Origin: Cryptomeria japonica
Lineage: Eukaryota; Streptophyta; Pinopsida; Cupressales; Cupressaceae
DNA length: 64,000 nucleotides
Direction: 5' to 3'
Assembly (NCBI RefSeq): GCF_030272615.1
Contig: NC_081412.1
Span: 672,895,823 to 672,959,822 of the forward strand
Shown here: one piece after another, positions 52,213 to 63,024 of the stretch
How the letters are laid out: every line of letters begins with the position of its first letter
Numbering within the stretch: position 1 is the first letter of the stretch
Made by a program: the position numbers and the translations under genes
The notes under the pieces: model-generated
The model's database searches: none
What the model saw: only the letters and a program-made list of their open reading frames with translations
What the model was told of the DNA's origin: nothing

Positions 52213-53043
52213 TTGCACACTAGTAAAAAGACATGTTTGATTGTTCATATTGATGAGAGTTGGTCATGGCATAAGAGGTTGTGTCATGTTAATTTTGATT
52301 GTATTGTTAAGATCAGTTTAACAAAGGTAGTTAGAGATATACCTAAGATTATAAATCCTCATAATCTGGTATGTAAGGAATGCCAATTGGGAAAGAAAGT
52401 TAGAACTTATTTTAAGAGCATACATGATAAATCTAATGATGTTCTTGATTTGATTCATAATGACTTATGTGTTCCAGCAAGGACCAGAAGCTTTCCAGGT
52501 GATAGGTACTTCATGCTAATAATTGATGATTATTCTAGAATGATGTGGGTTACTTTTCTAAGGGAGAAGTCTAAAGCTTTTAAGAAATTTAAAATTTTTA
52601 AAGAAATGGTGGAAATAGAAACTAGATTGAAAAACAAATGTTTGAGATCAGATCAAGGCAATGAGTTCACATCTCATGAATTTAATAGTTATTGTGAGAA
52701 ATGGAATTAGGAGATAGTTATTTGCACCCAGACTCCTCTGCATAATAGATTAGTGGAAAGGAAGAATAGAACCATTTTGGATGCAGCAAGAACCATGATG
52801 ATGGAAGCCAAATTGCCTCACATCTACTGGAGAGAAGTAGTGAGTACATTAGTCTACACATTCAACAGAGTTCAAATAAAATGTGAAACCGGTAAGACTC
52901 CTTATGAATTATGGTTTGGACATATACCTACTCTTAAATATTTCAGAATTTTTGAAAGTAAATGTTATATAAAAAGGGATGATTCAATTGGAAAGTTTGT
53001 TCCTAGATGTGATGAAGGGATATTTCTTGGATATTCAATTTAG
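52213..53043 (+). pseudogene. Copia-D integrase
   Basis: Zinc region WHKRLCHVNFDCIVKISLTK and CKECQLGKK. Core: LDLIHNDLCVP (Asp), LIIDDYSRMMWVTFLREKSK (Asp), KCLRSDQGNEFTSHEFNSYC, a stop, LVERKNRTILDAARTMMM (Glu), TLVYTFNRVQIKCETGKTPY, KCYIKRDDSIGKFVPRCDEG, IFLGYSI, stop. The catalytic triad is kept. Two stops are the only breaks seen, all in one frame. Confidence 0.88.
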
Positions 53044-53558
53044 AGAAAATCATATAGATCTTATAATAAAAGATTGCAGAAAATTATGGAGAGCACAAAT
53101 GTGAAAGTGGATGAGAAATACAAAGATCAATCTATATCATATGACATAGAACCAATAGTGGAAATGATCATAACTGATCTGGTAATACCTCAACCGGTAC
53201 AAGACACTGAGATAGTTACATCAGTACAATCAAAAAATTCAACTATGATTGATGATCAGAATGGAGAACTTGAAGTTTAGAAGACACCAAGGTATGCAAG
53301 ATTAAATCATTCTGAAGATCAAAACATTGGAGACAGGAACAAGGAAGTTATGACAAGAAGAAGAATGTCAAATGAAGAGGTATGTCTTATTTCTCAAATT
53401 GAATCGACATCTGTTATTGAAGCTTGTAAAGATAAATATTGGTTAAAGGATATGGAAGATGAATTAGACCAGATAGAGAAGAACAAGACTTGGACTTTAA
53501 TTCCTCAACCTAAAAATAAGAATGTTATTGGAACTAAATGGGTTTTTAGAAATAAATT
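53044..53558 (+). pseudogene. Copia-D linker and start of RT, cut by Gypsy-3
   Basis: RKSYRSYNKRLQKIMESTN, an acidic linker, a stop at 53278-53280, then [55 protein letters not shown] and [14 protein letters not shown], where the Gypsy-3 LTR begins. The rest of the element is beyond the window. Confidence 0.85.
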
Positions 53559-54351
53559 TGTAGACACCTAAAAATTGTCTAGTCTAATTAAATAAATATT
53601 TTATTTATTTAATCATTTTATCCTAATTCTTCTATTAATTAAATAAATCCTTATTTATTTAATTAATTCATTTATCCTCTTCTAGCCTTATTTCTCATTT
53701 AAATAAATACATTTATTTATTTAAATTATCCTTTTTTCTAAATTAAATAAATATCTTATTATTTAATTGATCCCACTTCTTCTATTAATTAAATAAATCT
53801 TTATTTATTTAATTAATTCATTAACCTTTTCCATCCATGACACATGGCATTCATCTCTTAATTCATACACTACCTACCCCTTTCATTATTTTATTATTTT
53901 CTTTTCCTACCCTCTAATCATAACCAACCTCTTTTACATCTATCAATCTTATCCCTCCATTTCATATAGTGTCTTCTATATAAGGAGATGCTTCCTTCAT
54001 TTATCAACCCTAATCAATCTATGCATCCTGATGATTACTCGACTACACTATGCTTTTGAACTTTCATATGCAATCAAGCCTACTTGCAACCACATTTCTG
54101 TTCTTTGTTGAGCTCTTGTGCACATAAAATCTGAGAGAAAATATATCAAGCAAGATCAATGGAGATAGGAAGAAAGGAGATTCAAACCATATTGGACATG
54201 TGATGGTATAATCTTTGTGATTTTATTTGGTTTGCATTGTCGTAGGTAATCTTCATATGATATGGTCGATCTTTGTTGTTGTTAGGCTAGGGTTTTGTGG
54301 TTGAATTCATTTAGTCTTTCAATATTGTTGTTTCCATTTTCACCATAAACA
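53559..54351 (+). repeat. Gypsy-3 5' LTR (about 793 bp)
   Basis: Starts TGTAGACACCTAAAAATTG inside Copia-D RT and ends TTTTCACCATAAACA. It matches the solo LTR at 24516-25304 and the Gypsy-1 LTR, including the array of AT hairpins, CATATAGTGTCTTCTATATA and GTTGAGCTCTTGTGCAC. Confidence 0.88.
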
Positions 54352-55123
54352 TTTTGGAAAGCCCCATGGGACATGGATTTTTGTTAGATCTGTGTTTTTT
54401 GCAGATTTTTCTAACCCTATATTGGTGTTTTGTAAAACAATTTGGAGAATAACCTTGTGCAACTAGGGTTTTGGACACAAAATCAAGATCTTGGAGAGAT
54501 TTGATCATATCTCACAAATGGCTTGGATATTTTGGGCCAAATATTTTTTGCAGTTTGAAGACAGTATCAGGAACTCTCAAAAAAAAAATTAGATCTATTG
54601 GAGCATATTTTAATTCTCTATGAATTTTTTATGAATTTTCATAAAAAATAAATTTTGAGAGAAAATGAGTGAATCTTTCTGATTTTCTTACATTTTTGGA
54701 AATCTCTCATAATTATATAGAGGATCTGTTCTTTGTGATTTTAATTTTGATGCAAAATATTTCCTAAAAAATTGGATCTTTAAAAATTAGGGTTTTTCCT
54801 TATTTTGATCAGATCTCACAAACGGCTTCAAATTTTGGCATCAAATTTTTTGTATAGGTCAGAAAAAGTATCAGACGTGTTCAATAACAATTTCAGATTT
54901 TTTGGATCAAAGTTTCATTTTATATGAATTTGTTATGATTTTTCATAAAAAATTAATTTTGAGAACAAATTAGCGAATGTTTTAGATTTTCTTACATTTT
55001 TGAAAATATCTCAAAATTATACATAGGATCTATTCTTTGTGCTTTTAAATTTGATGCAAAATCATTCCTCAAATATCAAATTTTTGAAAATTAGGGTTTT
55101 GTAGTATTTTACTCATATCTCAC
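54352..55123 (+). other. Gypsy-3 leader, first part, with a 304-bp tandem repeat
   Basis: No coding frame. After the primer site, units start at 54511 (CTCACAAATGGCTT), 54815 (CTCACAAACGGCTT) and 55119 (CTCAC, then Gypsy-N), exactly 304 bases apart. Shared phrases in each unit are TTTTCATAAAAAAT, GATTTTCTTACATTTTT and TTGATGCAAAAT. The third unit resumes at 63025 and is internally shortened. Confidence 0.8.
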
Positions 55124-56372
55124 TGTAAAGCGGAAAATCGCGATCGAACCCTAGTTGGTCTCCCCTCTTCCAACTCTGAGGAGAGAGAAGGGAGGTTCAC
55201 TAGGATTTGATGGTTTTCACTTAGGGGAGAGACTTTACATTCAAAAGAGGGGTTGAAACTCATAAGATCCAATCCCACACAATGTAAGATTGGATGCTAA
55301 ATGAATTTCAAGGGTTAGGAAAGCAAGGCTACCCTCTTTTGTAAAGAATGTTGTTAAGGAAATTAAGCTAGGAATGAATAGAAAGTCATAAAGATTCGCT
55401 TATAAACTGAGTTTGGGTTATAGGATGAAGCTGCGGACCTGGAATTAGCAGTAAAATGTCGATACGACGCTGTCCTGCAAATTTGAGCAAAAGTTGTCGG
55501 GACGATGGCGCCTGGCGCCACAGTCCTCCGAAAAATCCGCGAAATGAAGTGGGATCTGTTCGTCTCTGCACAAGGATTCCAGATCTTCAATTTCAGCCAT
55601 GTACCTACAACCTACACACAGAAAAGCGATGACGATTGGGGGGTTAAGGATTAGGGGTTTGCCTTTAGGTCAAACCCCGGTTTTGGAATTAACCAAGAAA
55701 TGAGCAAGTGCTGTAAATGTAAATGACTGTAATGTAAAACAAGTACTAATACCTTGTTCTAAGGATGTTTGTATCCTTATGTGCGAAGGTTTAGATGTTG
55801 TTGTTTGTTGTATGTTGTAGTAGCATGTAGTAATTGATCTCCTCTTCAATGGTTGAATCCTTGACTTGAATGCAACACTTAGCCTTGAATGGAGACTTGA
55901 AATGATCAATTGCTTGAATGCTTGGATGCTTGAGTATAGTTTCCACGCTTTGTACACATATTCTCTTCATATCATTTTATATCAAATGAGAGAGAAAAAT
56001 GTAGTTTATATACTTGTCAATTAGGGCTGATAGACTGATTTTCCCGACCTTAGGCCGACCAGGGAATGTAATTTTCCAATTTGCAAACAGAAAGACCCGA
56101 TACCACTTACGAGATCGGGCCCAAAATAGGACCCAGGGACCAGGGCGCTGGGCGCCATGGTCCTGGGGGACCAGGGCGCTGGCGTTGGGCGCTCTGGTCC
56201 CACCTCCCGGGGCAGCAAGGTGCAAGGAGGTTCAGGCCAGGGTGCTTGAAAAATGTAGTTTTTGGTGTCAAAAACAGGTTTTGGGGTCTCCATTCAGGTT
56301 GCGTGTTGCGTCACCATCGTGAAGACCGAAATGCAGTCGAAATTGCAAGTGTCACAATTTTAGGACGCTACA
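55124..56372 (-). repeat. Gypsy-N 3' LTR (about 1249 bp)
   Basis: On the plus strand it runs from TGTAAAGCGGAAAATCGCG to TTTAGGACGCTACA. It matches the right LTR throughout and differs mainly by transitions and by one shortened hairpin unit near 56150-56200. A polypurine tract adjoins it at 56373-56387. Confidence 0.95.
56130..56210. repeat. GC-rich hairpin units in the Gypsy-N 3' LTR
   Basis: Units of the form GGACCAGGGCGC-TGG-GCGCC(C/A)TGGTCC. One full unit (about 56139-56165) and one rearranged unit (to about 56202) are present, against three in the other LTR. Confidence 0.85.
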
Positions 56373-56387
56373 TTTAGCCCCCACTTT
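56373..56387 (-). promoter_or_regulatory. Gypsy-N polypurine tract
   Basis: Minus strand AAAGTGGGGGCTAAA immediately before the 3' LTR, the expected plus-strand primer for gypsy elements. Confidence 0.85.
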
Positions 56388-57115
56388 AGCGGGAGTATGT
56401 GTGCTCATACTTCCGGTAAAGTACAAGGAAACAACATTGAAAAACTTTCACCACGTCAAGGAGGCAAGACACACCATGCCCCCAGTGGACTAAGGATCTT
56501 ACAACTTTGATTGACAAAGTAAAAGGGAAGATCACGAGGGAGAACCATGACTGTCAGTAGTAAGGTTCCCTCACTATGAGTCATGCAAGAAAAATACCAA
56601 AAATTTTCAAGGCAAAGCTAAGTTCGCCAAGAAATTTTCAAGTATCTTGAAAGGATAGACAGGGTGTATGCCCCCCTACGTTAAAGCGATCGCACATGCC
56701 TCAATGGGGGTGATTATTTTAACGTAGTGATACACATAAGAAATGAGAAAGGAAAGGAGCACGTTATCGCAAAGATTTAGCCCCCAAGTGTGAGATAAAC
56801 CCAAGGATAATAGATACAAAACACAAAGCACAAGGTGAGTTCGCTTTCCTCGGGGTCAGTATGCTATATGATAAGTCAGGTATATATATCATATGTATGT
56901 ATGCATAATTGTTCTTCATTCCCCAATCAAGGAAGGTCACCTAGAAGAAGGGAACACATGTGTCTTTTGAGTCAACATGAGAGAGACCAAAGAGATCTCA
57001 ATGCTTTGCATCGTCCTCAAGTAGACAACACTAAGGACGACAAATAGAAGAATGAGAATAACATATAGAAGAAGTAACAAAAGAGAGGGGGAAAGAATCT
57101 GCTATGCTAATGTAA
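56388..57115 (-). other. Gypsy-N 3' untranslated stretch
   Basis: No coding frame follows the last stop of the polyprotein. It contains a second purine-rich block (minus AATGGGGGTG near 56700) and palindrome-like CGTTAAAGCGATCGC. A secondary polypurine site is possible but unproven. Confidence 0.5.
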
Positions 57116-60100
57116 CTAGTCTAGCATGTCATCTACCCCCCGATCTTGCTGATCAATGTTTTGGGAAGGCAGGGAACACCCTAGAGGAGGAACATCCAAC
57201 ACAGCAGATGGAGCTATCACAAGATCCAAACAAGGGCTATGTTCATGTTCCGAGCCACATTGTTCTTGTCTAGGAGCTAGGATAAGTGCTTTAGAAAATT
57301 CATTAGATAGATGGTTATCAACATCAACAAGTTCATATTCACTATCAGAAGTAAGAGGAGTAACATGTTCATCATGAATAACATTTTCATCTATATCATC
57401 ATCAAGATTTATAAAAATAGGATCTTTAACTCGTACAGGATCAAGACCATCATGCATCTTATGTTTAGGAGATTTAGGCTCAATGTCCGGCTGAGGAGAA
57501 AATGGAATAATGCTTGTTGAAGGTGTTTTTGGAGATTGTAAAGTTTGAGAAGCAGCTGCTTGAGCCCTAAGATGACATTTTCATCGGTGTTCACGTGCAG
57601 AACGATTTCATCTAGTCTTAGTAGGAAGTGGAGAAGATTGAGGAGGAGGAATGTTCTCATCCTTATCACTTGGGTGTTTAGGTTGCGGTCTCTTAGGCTG
57701 GATAATAGGAGAAGAAGAAGGTCTCTTCTCTCTATAAAAAGAAGGAGGAGGAACTGCTCCATATAAAGGAGGAATTTTTGGTTTAGGAAGAAGACCAAGT
57801 CCATCATGACGAGGAGGGATAGGTCTACTTTTAGAAGATTTATTAGGCATAGACATAGTCACATCCATGGGGATGGGTTGGGGATCTTCTTGAGGAAAGA
57901 CATTAGTTTTATCTTTCAAAGGAAGAAGTTCCTTCTCAAGAATGATAGGAATGTCAAGTTTAGGTGTTCTAGGTTCACTTAGAGATAGGATCATATCTAT
58001 TTTCCACTTTTGATAAGATTTGAAAAGATGATCACTTCGCGGAGGAAGAGACTGGAATTGTTTAGGCCAAAAGTAATCAATAGGAACGCTAGAGGTTCTT
58101 TTAGCTGGTTTAAAGAGACTATGATTGATAGTAACAACTTCACCATTATGGGGAAATTTCAAACACTTGTGAATAGCAGAGGCAATAGCCTTCATGGAAG
58201 ATAGCCAACGATAGCCAAGCTTCACACGAAATTGTTCGGAAGATGGAATAATAGCAAAGTTCACATCAAGGGATTTGTTATGGACCTCAATAGGCAATGT
58301 AATAGAACCAATTGCAGGAGAAGAAAATGCATCGAATAATTTCACAACCACATCTGTTTTGTCATAGATCACTTGATTCAATTGCAAAGTAAAAAGAAAT
58401 TCCTCAGTAATAACATTAACCATGCACGAAGGGTCAATAAGCACTCCACGAAAAGGTGTATTCTTGACTTTGGCAACTATGTATAAAGGACCATCAGGTG
58501 CTCTAATGGTTTCACTAGAATCAAATGTGATGGAAGGTTCTTTAGGGATTTCTTGCTGCTCTACAAAGTTAATCACATTCGGAGTCATAGACACAAGACC
58601 ATCAAATGAGAGAGAGGAATCATTAGCCTCAATCGCATTAGAGGTATGAGAAGTATGAGAAGGTAATGGATCAGTAAAAATCTGAAGATTTTGGTTAGGA
58701 GGAGCTACAGATGTGTTGCCTTTATCATTCACTCCAGAAACAGAAATAGTATTATTATCAATCAAATCCTGAATTTTACCCTTTAAAGAAAAACATTTTT
58801 CAGTATCATGACCAGGCTGACGATGAAAATGACAAAAAGCTTTATGATCAAAATAAGGTGAAGTAATCTTTGCAGGATCAATTTGTCTTATAGGAGGAAG
58901 AGTAAGAACATTTTGTTCCAATAACTTATTCATAATACCATGCAATGATTCATTCAAAGGAGTATACTTTCTTTCTTTCTTGAAAAATTTAGAAATAGGA
59001 GGCACACCTGATGCTGCATTCACATTGTTGTTCATGATGTTTTCATTGAATTTGATGGAATCTCTGTTCGGTTTAATCTTCCCAAATGGTTGTTGACTGC
59101 TATCACCCTTATCACTCGGAGCCATAGGATGTGATTGTTCCATTTGACTCACAGTCAGTTGATAATTGTGAAGAGTGGCACACAACTATTGGAAAGAAGT
59201 AAACTCAGAAAACAGAAGTTTGTCTCGAATATCTTTTTGCAAATTAGAAATAAAGATTCTTTGAATATCATTGTCAGGCACTGGAAAAGAAATTTGAGCA
59301 TACAAATGCTTATATCTACCAATGAAATCAGTCACTTTTTCTTTAACACCTTGTTTACAATGCATTAAATCAATCAAAGTAACTTTAGGACTTATGTTGT
59401 TTTGAAATTGTTGAATGAAAGCATTTGCAAGTTGTTCAAAAGAAGTAATAGAATAAGAAGGCAACGAGCAATACCATTGTAGGGCTTTTTCTCTTAATGT
59501 TCTAGTGAATAGTTTTGCAAGCAACCTTGGGTCATAAGCAAAATCAGTACAAATTGTTTGAAAAGTCTTGAAATGTGTTAGAGGATCTCCTTTACCATTA
59601 TAAAGTTCCAAATGTGGGATTTCAACATGTTTAGGAGGGATAGCTCGAACAATGTCAAGAGAAAGTGGGCTCGCAACATCAAATGTGGGCACACTAAACT
59701 TAGATTGATTCATAGAGGCAATTTGTTGCTGTAAAGAAGAGACAGTTTGTGCAAGATTGTTAATGGTCGCTTCAGTCGAAGAGTTCATATTAGGTGTGTT
59801 AGACTGAGATGGAGGTGTTATGTTATTGAAAGAAGGTAGAGAGTAAGGTGGTGGGACCCTATGATAGTCAACCATAGGGGATGATTGGATAGGAGGAACA
59901 CTACAAGGAGGAATGGAATGATTAAATGAATTTCCCCCTTGCGTCGTGTTCATTTGTGAAGATGTAATAGGAACACTCATTGAAGGAATGTATGAAGAAG
60001 TCGGATTAAATGAAGGAAGAGGATTAATTGAAGAAGAGGGATTGCCCCCATGACTGGTAACCACAGGAGGAATGTCTTGTATAGAAGTAGCCATGATGTT

Positions 60101-60568
60101 TGATGTAAAGGTAGGTATACTAGCAATAGGAGTTGTCAAAGGAATGGAATGATTGACTTGTGTGGGAGGTTGTGTATAACCTAAAGACTCGGCACAACTC
60201 TTCATAGGCATCACATTCGAATTCACAATGTGTGCAATACCGTGCAAAATATCAATTCCATTCTTATCACTTTGAAGCATATGTTTTAGACCCTCAATTA
60301 AAGGAAGAGCTTGACTATCGGGATACTCATGAGACATCCATTGGTGAAAATCGTCAAATTGGTTATCCAATTTCGAAAGTTGTTCAACAGAAACCTCATG
60401 GGGAGCTTCTTCATCATTAGGAGGATTAGAGGAATTTCCCATGTCCTCGTTAAAAAGGCTATTCAAATTAGGTTCCATCTCCTCGGTAGTTAAACCTTGG
60501 AGAGACTTAATTCTACAGCTTCGTCTAACGGGAATAGTGTAAGTAGGGCTTATTGTTGTAAAACTCAT
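57116..60568 (-). pseudogene. Gypsy-N gag-protease polyprotein with acidic C-terminus, three in-frame stops
   Basis: One frame of about 1150 codons from ATG 60568. Gag part: LELYNGKGDPLTHFKTFQTI, FTRTLREKALQWYCSLPSYS and ISPKVTLIDLMHCKQGVKEK; it meets a TAG at 59186-59188 right after EFTSFQ. The next part has RKYTPLNESLHGIMNKLLEQ and the zinc element CHFHRQPGHDTEKC (Cys-x2-His-x4-His-x4-Cys). The retropepsin follows, with VLIDPSCMVNVIT as active site and KLGYRWLSSM. It then becomes Pro/Lys-rich, with TGA codons at 57608-57610 and about 57575 before an acidic tail (NLDDDIDENVIHDEH, SDSEYELVDVDNH). No RT or integrase follows. It would supply capsid and protease; replication enzymes must come from another element. 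Confidence 0.88.
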
Positions 60569-61750
60569 GCACTAGAGAGAGAGAAAAGATTTTGATTTTA
60601 GAGGTAGCAATTTGCAGTAAAACCAGCCAATCTTCCAGATTTAAGCTGTTAAATGCAATCACGACAGTCTCCCGAAATTTCGGAAAAAATGTTCGGGACC
60701 GTGGCGCTCGAAGTGCAACACGGTCCTTGCAACTTTTTTCAAAATTTGCAGGGATGAAAGGTATGATGATTTTAGAGCTAATCTGAAAAAATTGAGGGAT
60801 TTTACGATCTGTAGATAGGCCAAATTAAAGTTGCAAACTCAAAATTGAATCCTATCAAGATTGTCGAAAAATGCAAAATTTTGAATTTTGAAAAAGAGAG
60901 GGAAACTGAAATTTTGAATTGTATGATTTTAGAGGGAATGTCCAAAGCAATGCAAGTTTTGAAATTTAAAAATTGACTCAATTTCACACTAAATTCAATT
61001 TTGAAAGCGGAAATCAAAGTTGTTGTAATTAAGCACTTAATTTCAAAAGTCACAAATTGTAAGAATTTGAATAAAGCACTGAAATTTCGAATGAATGCAA
61101 ACACACTTTTCAGATTTAAGACAGTAAGAACACAATTTTGGCACAAAATTTCAATTTCGATAATTTTTGAATGATTAGGAGCCCTAAACCAAGCAATCAC
61201 AAGACCAACTTTGACTGTAATTTTGAAGGTGTTATAATTGATAAAATCAGCCAAAATTCTGGATTTTAGCAGGAAAATACAGTAAGATCTTGCTCCCGAA
61301 ATTTCGGAAAAAATGTCGGGGACGATGGCGCTCGGAGTGCACACGGTCCTCGCAACTTTTTTCCAAATTTTCAGGGATGAAAGATATTGTGATTTTATTG
61401 CGGAATCCAAAGTTACAGCTGATTTGGAGATGTTTTGATCAGTGAAATTGTCGGACAAAGATTGAATTAAGGGGGTTTCAAAAATTAGGGTTTTGACATT
61501 TAACCACTTAATTTTCAAAATTGGAGCATGGATATGAATTGATAATTTGTAATAGAAAAGCAGATCTGAAGCAAGCATTAACAATTAAACATTTCACAAG
61601 TCCAATTTTCAAAAAGAAATTTTAGGGTTTTTTATGCAATCACCTCTAAAATTTTGCAAAAGATCAAACATGGAAATGCAATTAAGGAATCCAATTTTCA
61701 GATCTAAGCATGAAAAATCAGAAAGGATGTTCACATCAGGTTCACCAAAA
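60569..61750 (-). other. Gypsy-N leader between primer site and gag
   Basis: No supported gene. A block of about 95 bases occurs twice, at about 60670 and 61294 (offset 624): CCCGAAATTTCGGAAAAAAT, a GC hairpin of the form GTGGCGCTCG...CACGGTCC, then GCAACTTTTTTC and CAGGGATGAAAG. The perfect palindrome CCGAAATTTCGG is in both. The remainder is A/T-rich. A candidate primer site is at 61734-61750. Confidence 0.7.
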
Positions 61751-63024
61751 TGTAAAGCGAAAAATCGCGATCGAACCCTAGTTGGTCTCCCCTCTTCCAA
61801 CTCCGAGGAGAGAGAAGGGAGGTTCGGTAGGATTCGATGGTTTTCACTTAGGGGAGAGACTTTACATTCAAAAGAGGGGTTGAAACTCATAAGATCCAAT
61901 CCCACACAATGTAAGATTGGATGCTAAATGAATTTCAAGGGTTAGGAAAGCAAGGCTACCCTCTTTTGTAAAGAATGTTGTTAAGGAAATTAAGCTAGGA
62001 ATGCATAGAAAGTCATAAAGATTCGCTTATAAACTGAGTTTGGGTTATAGGATGAAGTTGCGGACCTGGAATTAGCAGTAAAATGTCGATACGGCGCTGT
62101 CCTGCAAATTTGAGCAAAAGTTGTCGGGACGATGGCGCCCGGTGCCACGGTCCTCCGAAAAATCCGCGAAACGAAGTGGGATCTGTTCGTCTCTGCACAA
62201 GGATTCCAGATCTTCAATTTCAGCCGCGTACCTGCAACCTACACACAGAAAAGCGAAGACGATTGGGGGGTTAGGGATTAGGGGTTTGCCTTTGGGTCAA
62301 ACCCCAATTTTGGAATTAACCAAGAAATGAGCAAGTGCTGTAAATGTAAATGACTGTAATGTAAAACAAGTACTAATACCTTGTTCTAAGGATGTTTGTA
62401 TCCTTATGTGCGAAGGTTTAGATGTTGTTGTTTGTTGTATGTTGTAGTAGCATGTAGTAAGTGATCTCCTCTTCAATGGTTGAATCCTTGACTTGAATGC
62501 AACACTTAGCCTTGAATGGAGACTTGAAATGATCAATTGCTTGAATGCTTGGATGCTTGAGTATAGTTTCCACGCTTTGTACACATATTCTCTTCATATC
62601 ATTTTATATCAAATGAGAGAGAAAAATGTAGTTTATATACTTGTCAATTAGGGCTGATAGACTGATTTTCCCGACCTTAGGCCGACCAGGGAATGTAATT
62701 TTCCAATTTGCAAACAGAAAGACCCGATACCACTTACGAGACCGGGCCCAAAATAGGACTCAGGGACCAGGGCGTTGGGCGCCATGGTCCTGGGGGACCA
62801 GGGCGCTGGGCGCCCTGGTCCTGAGGAACCAGGGCGCTGGGCGCTCTGGTCCCACCTCCCGGGGCAGCAGGGTGCAAGGAGGTTCAGGCCAGGGTGCTTG
62901 AAAAATGCAGTTTTTGGTGTCGAAAACAGGTTTTGGGGTCTCCATTCAGGTTGCGTGTTGCGTCGCCATCGTGAAGACTGAAATGCAGTCGAAATTGCAA
63001 GTGTCACAATTTTAGGACGCTACA
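61751..63024 (-). repeat. Gypsy-N 5' LTR (about 1274 bp)
   Basis: Right-hand LTR; on the plus strand TGTAAAGCGAAAAATCGCG to TTTAGGACGCTACA, followed by CTCAC. It is longer than its partner by about 25 bases because of an extra hairpin unit at 62795-62855. Confidence 0.95.
62762..62858. repeat. Three tandem GC hairpins (31-bp period) in the Gypsy-N 5' LTR
   Basis: Units beginning GGGACCAGGGCG start at about 62763 and 62794, with a third (GGAACCAGGGCGC) at about 62825. Each is a near-perfect inverted repeat: GGACCAGGGCGC, a TGG centre, then GCGCCCTGGTCC. Only two units are recognisable in the other LTR. Confidence 0.88.

Larger units (their letters stand above)
49472..53558 (+). mobile_element. 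Copia-D: 5' half of a copia element (LTR, gag, protease, integrase, RT start)
   Basis: LTR 49472-50720, primer site, gag, protease, integrase and the first 75 codons of RT, then cut by the Gypsy-3 LTR at 53559. The family is that of Copia-C (shared LTR and RT). It sits in the sequence 5' of the PMD pseudogene, that is, in the Gypsy-2 3' region. Confidence 0.88.
55124..63024 (-). mobile_element. Gypsy-N: near-complete non-autonomous Ty3/gypsy element with CTCAC target duplication
   Basis: LTRs at 55124-56372 and 61751-63024, flanked by CTCAC at 55119-55123 and 63025-63029. The polyprotein is on the minus strand, so the 5' LTR is the right-hand one. Order on the minus strand: LTR, candidate primer site (TTTTGGTGAACCTGATG), 1.2-kb leader, gag-protease frame (60568-57116), 0.7-kb untranslated stretch, polypurine tract (AAAGTGGGGGCTAAA), LTR. 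RT, RNase H and integrase are absent. The LTRs differ at about 30 sites by eye (2-3 percent), mostly transitions at CpG, making this the youngest insertion in the window. Confidence 0.93.

Noticed and set aside
55977-56377. Overlapping Pro/Gly/Arg-rich frames on both strands in the Gypsy-N LTRs (also 62641-63007)
   Set aside because: They lie in LTR sequence over GC-rich hairpins, occur in both LTR copies with indels that break them, and lack any domain.
57409-57807. Leu-rich 132-codon minus-strand frame
   Set aside because: It overlaps the Gypsy-N polyprotein in another frame. The polyprotein frame carries recognisable domains and continues on both sides.
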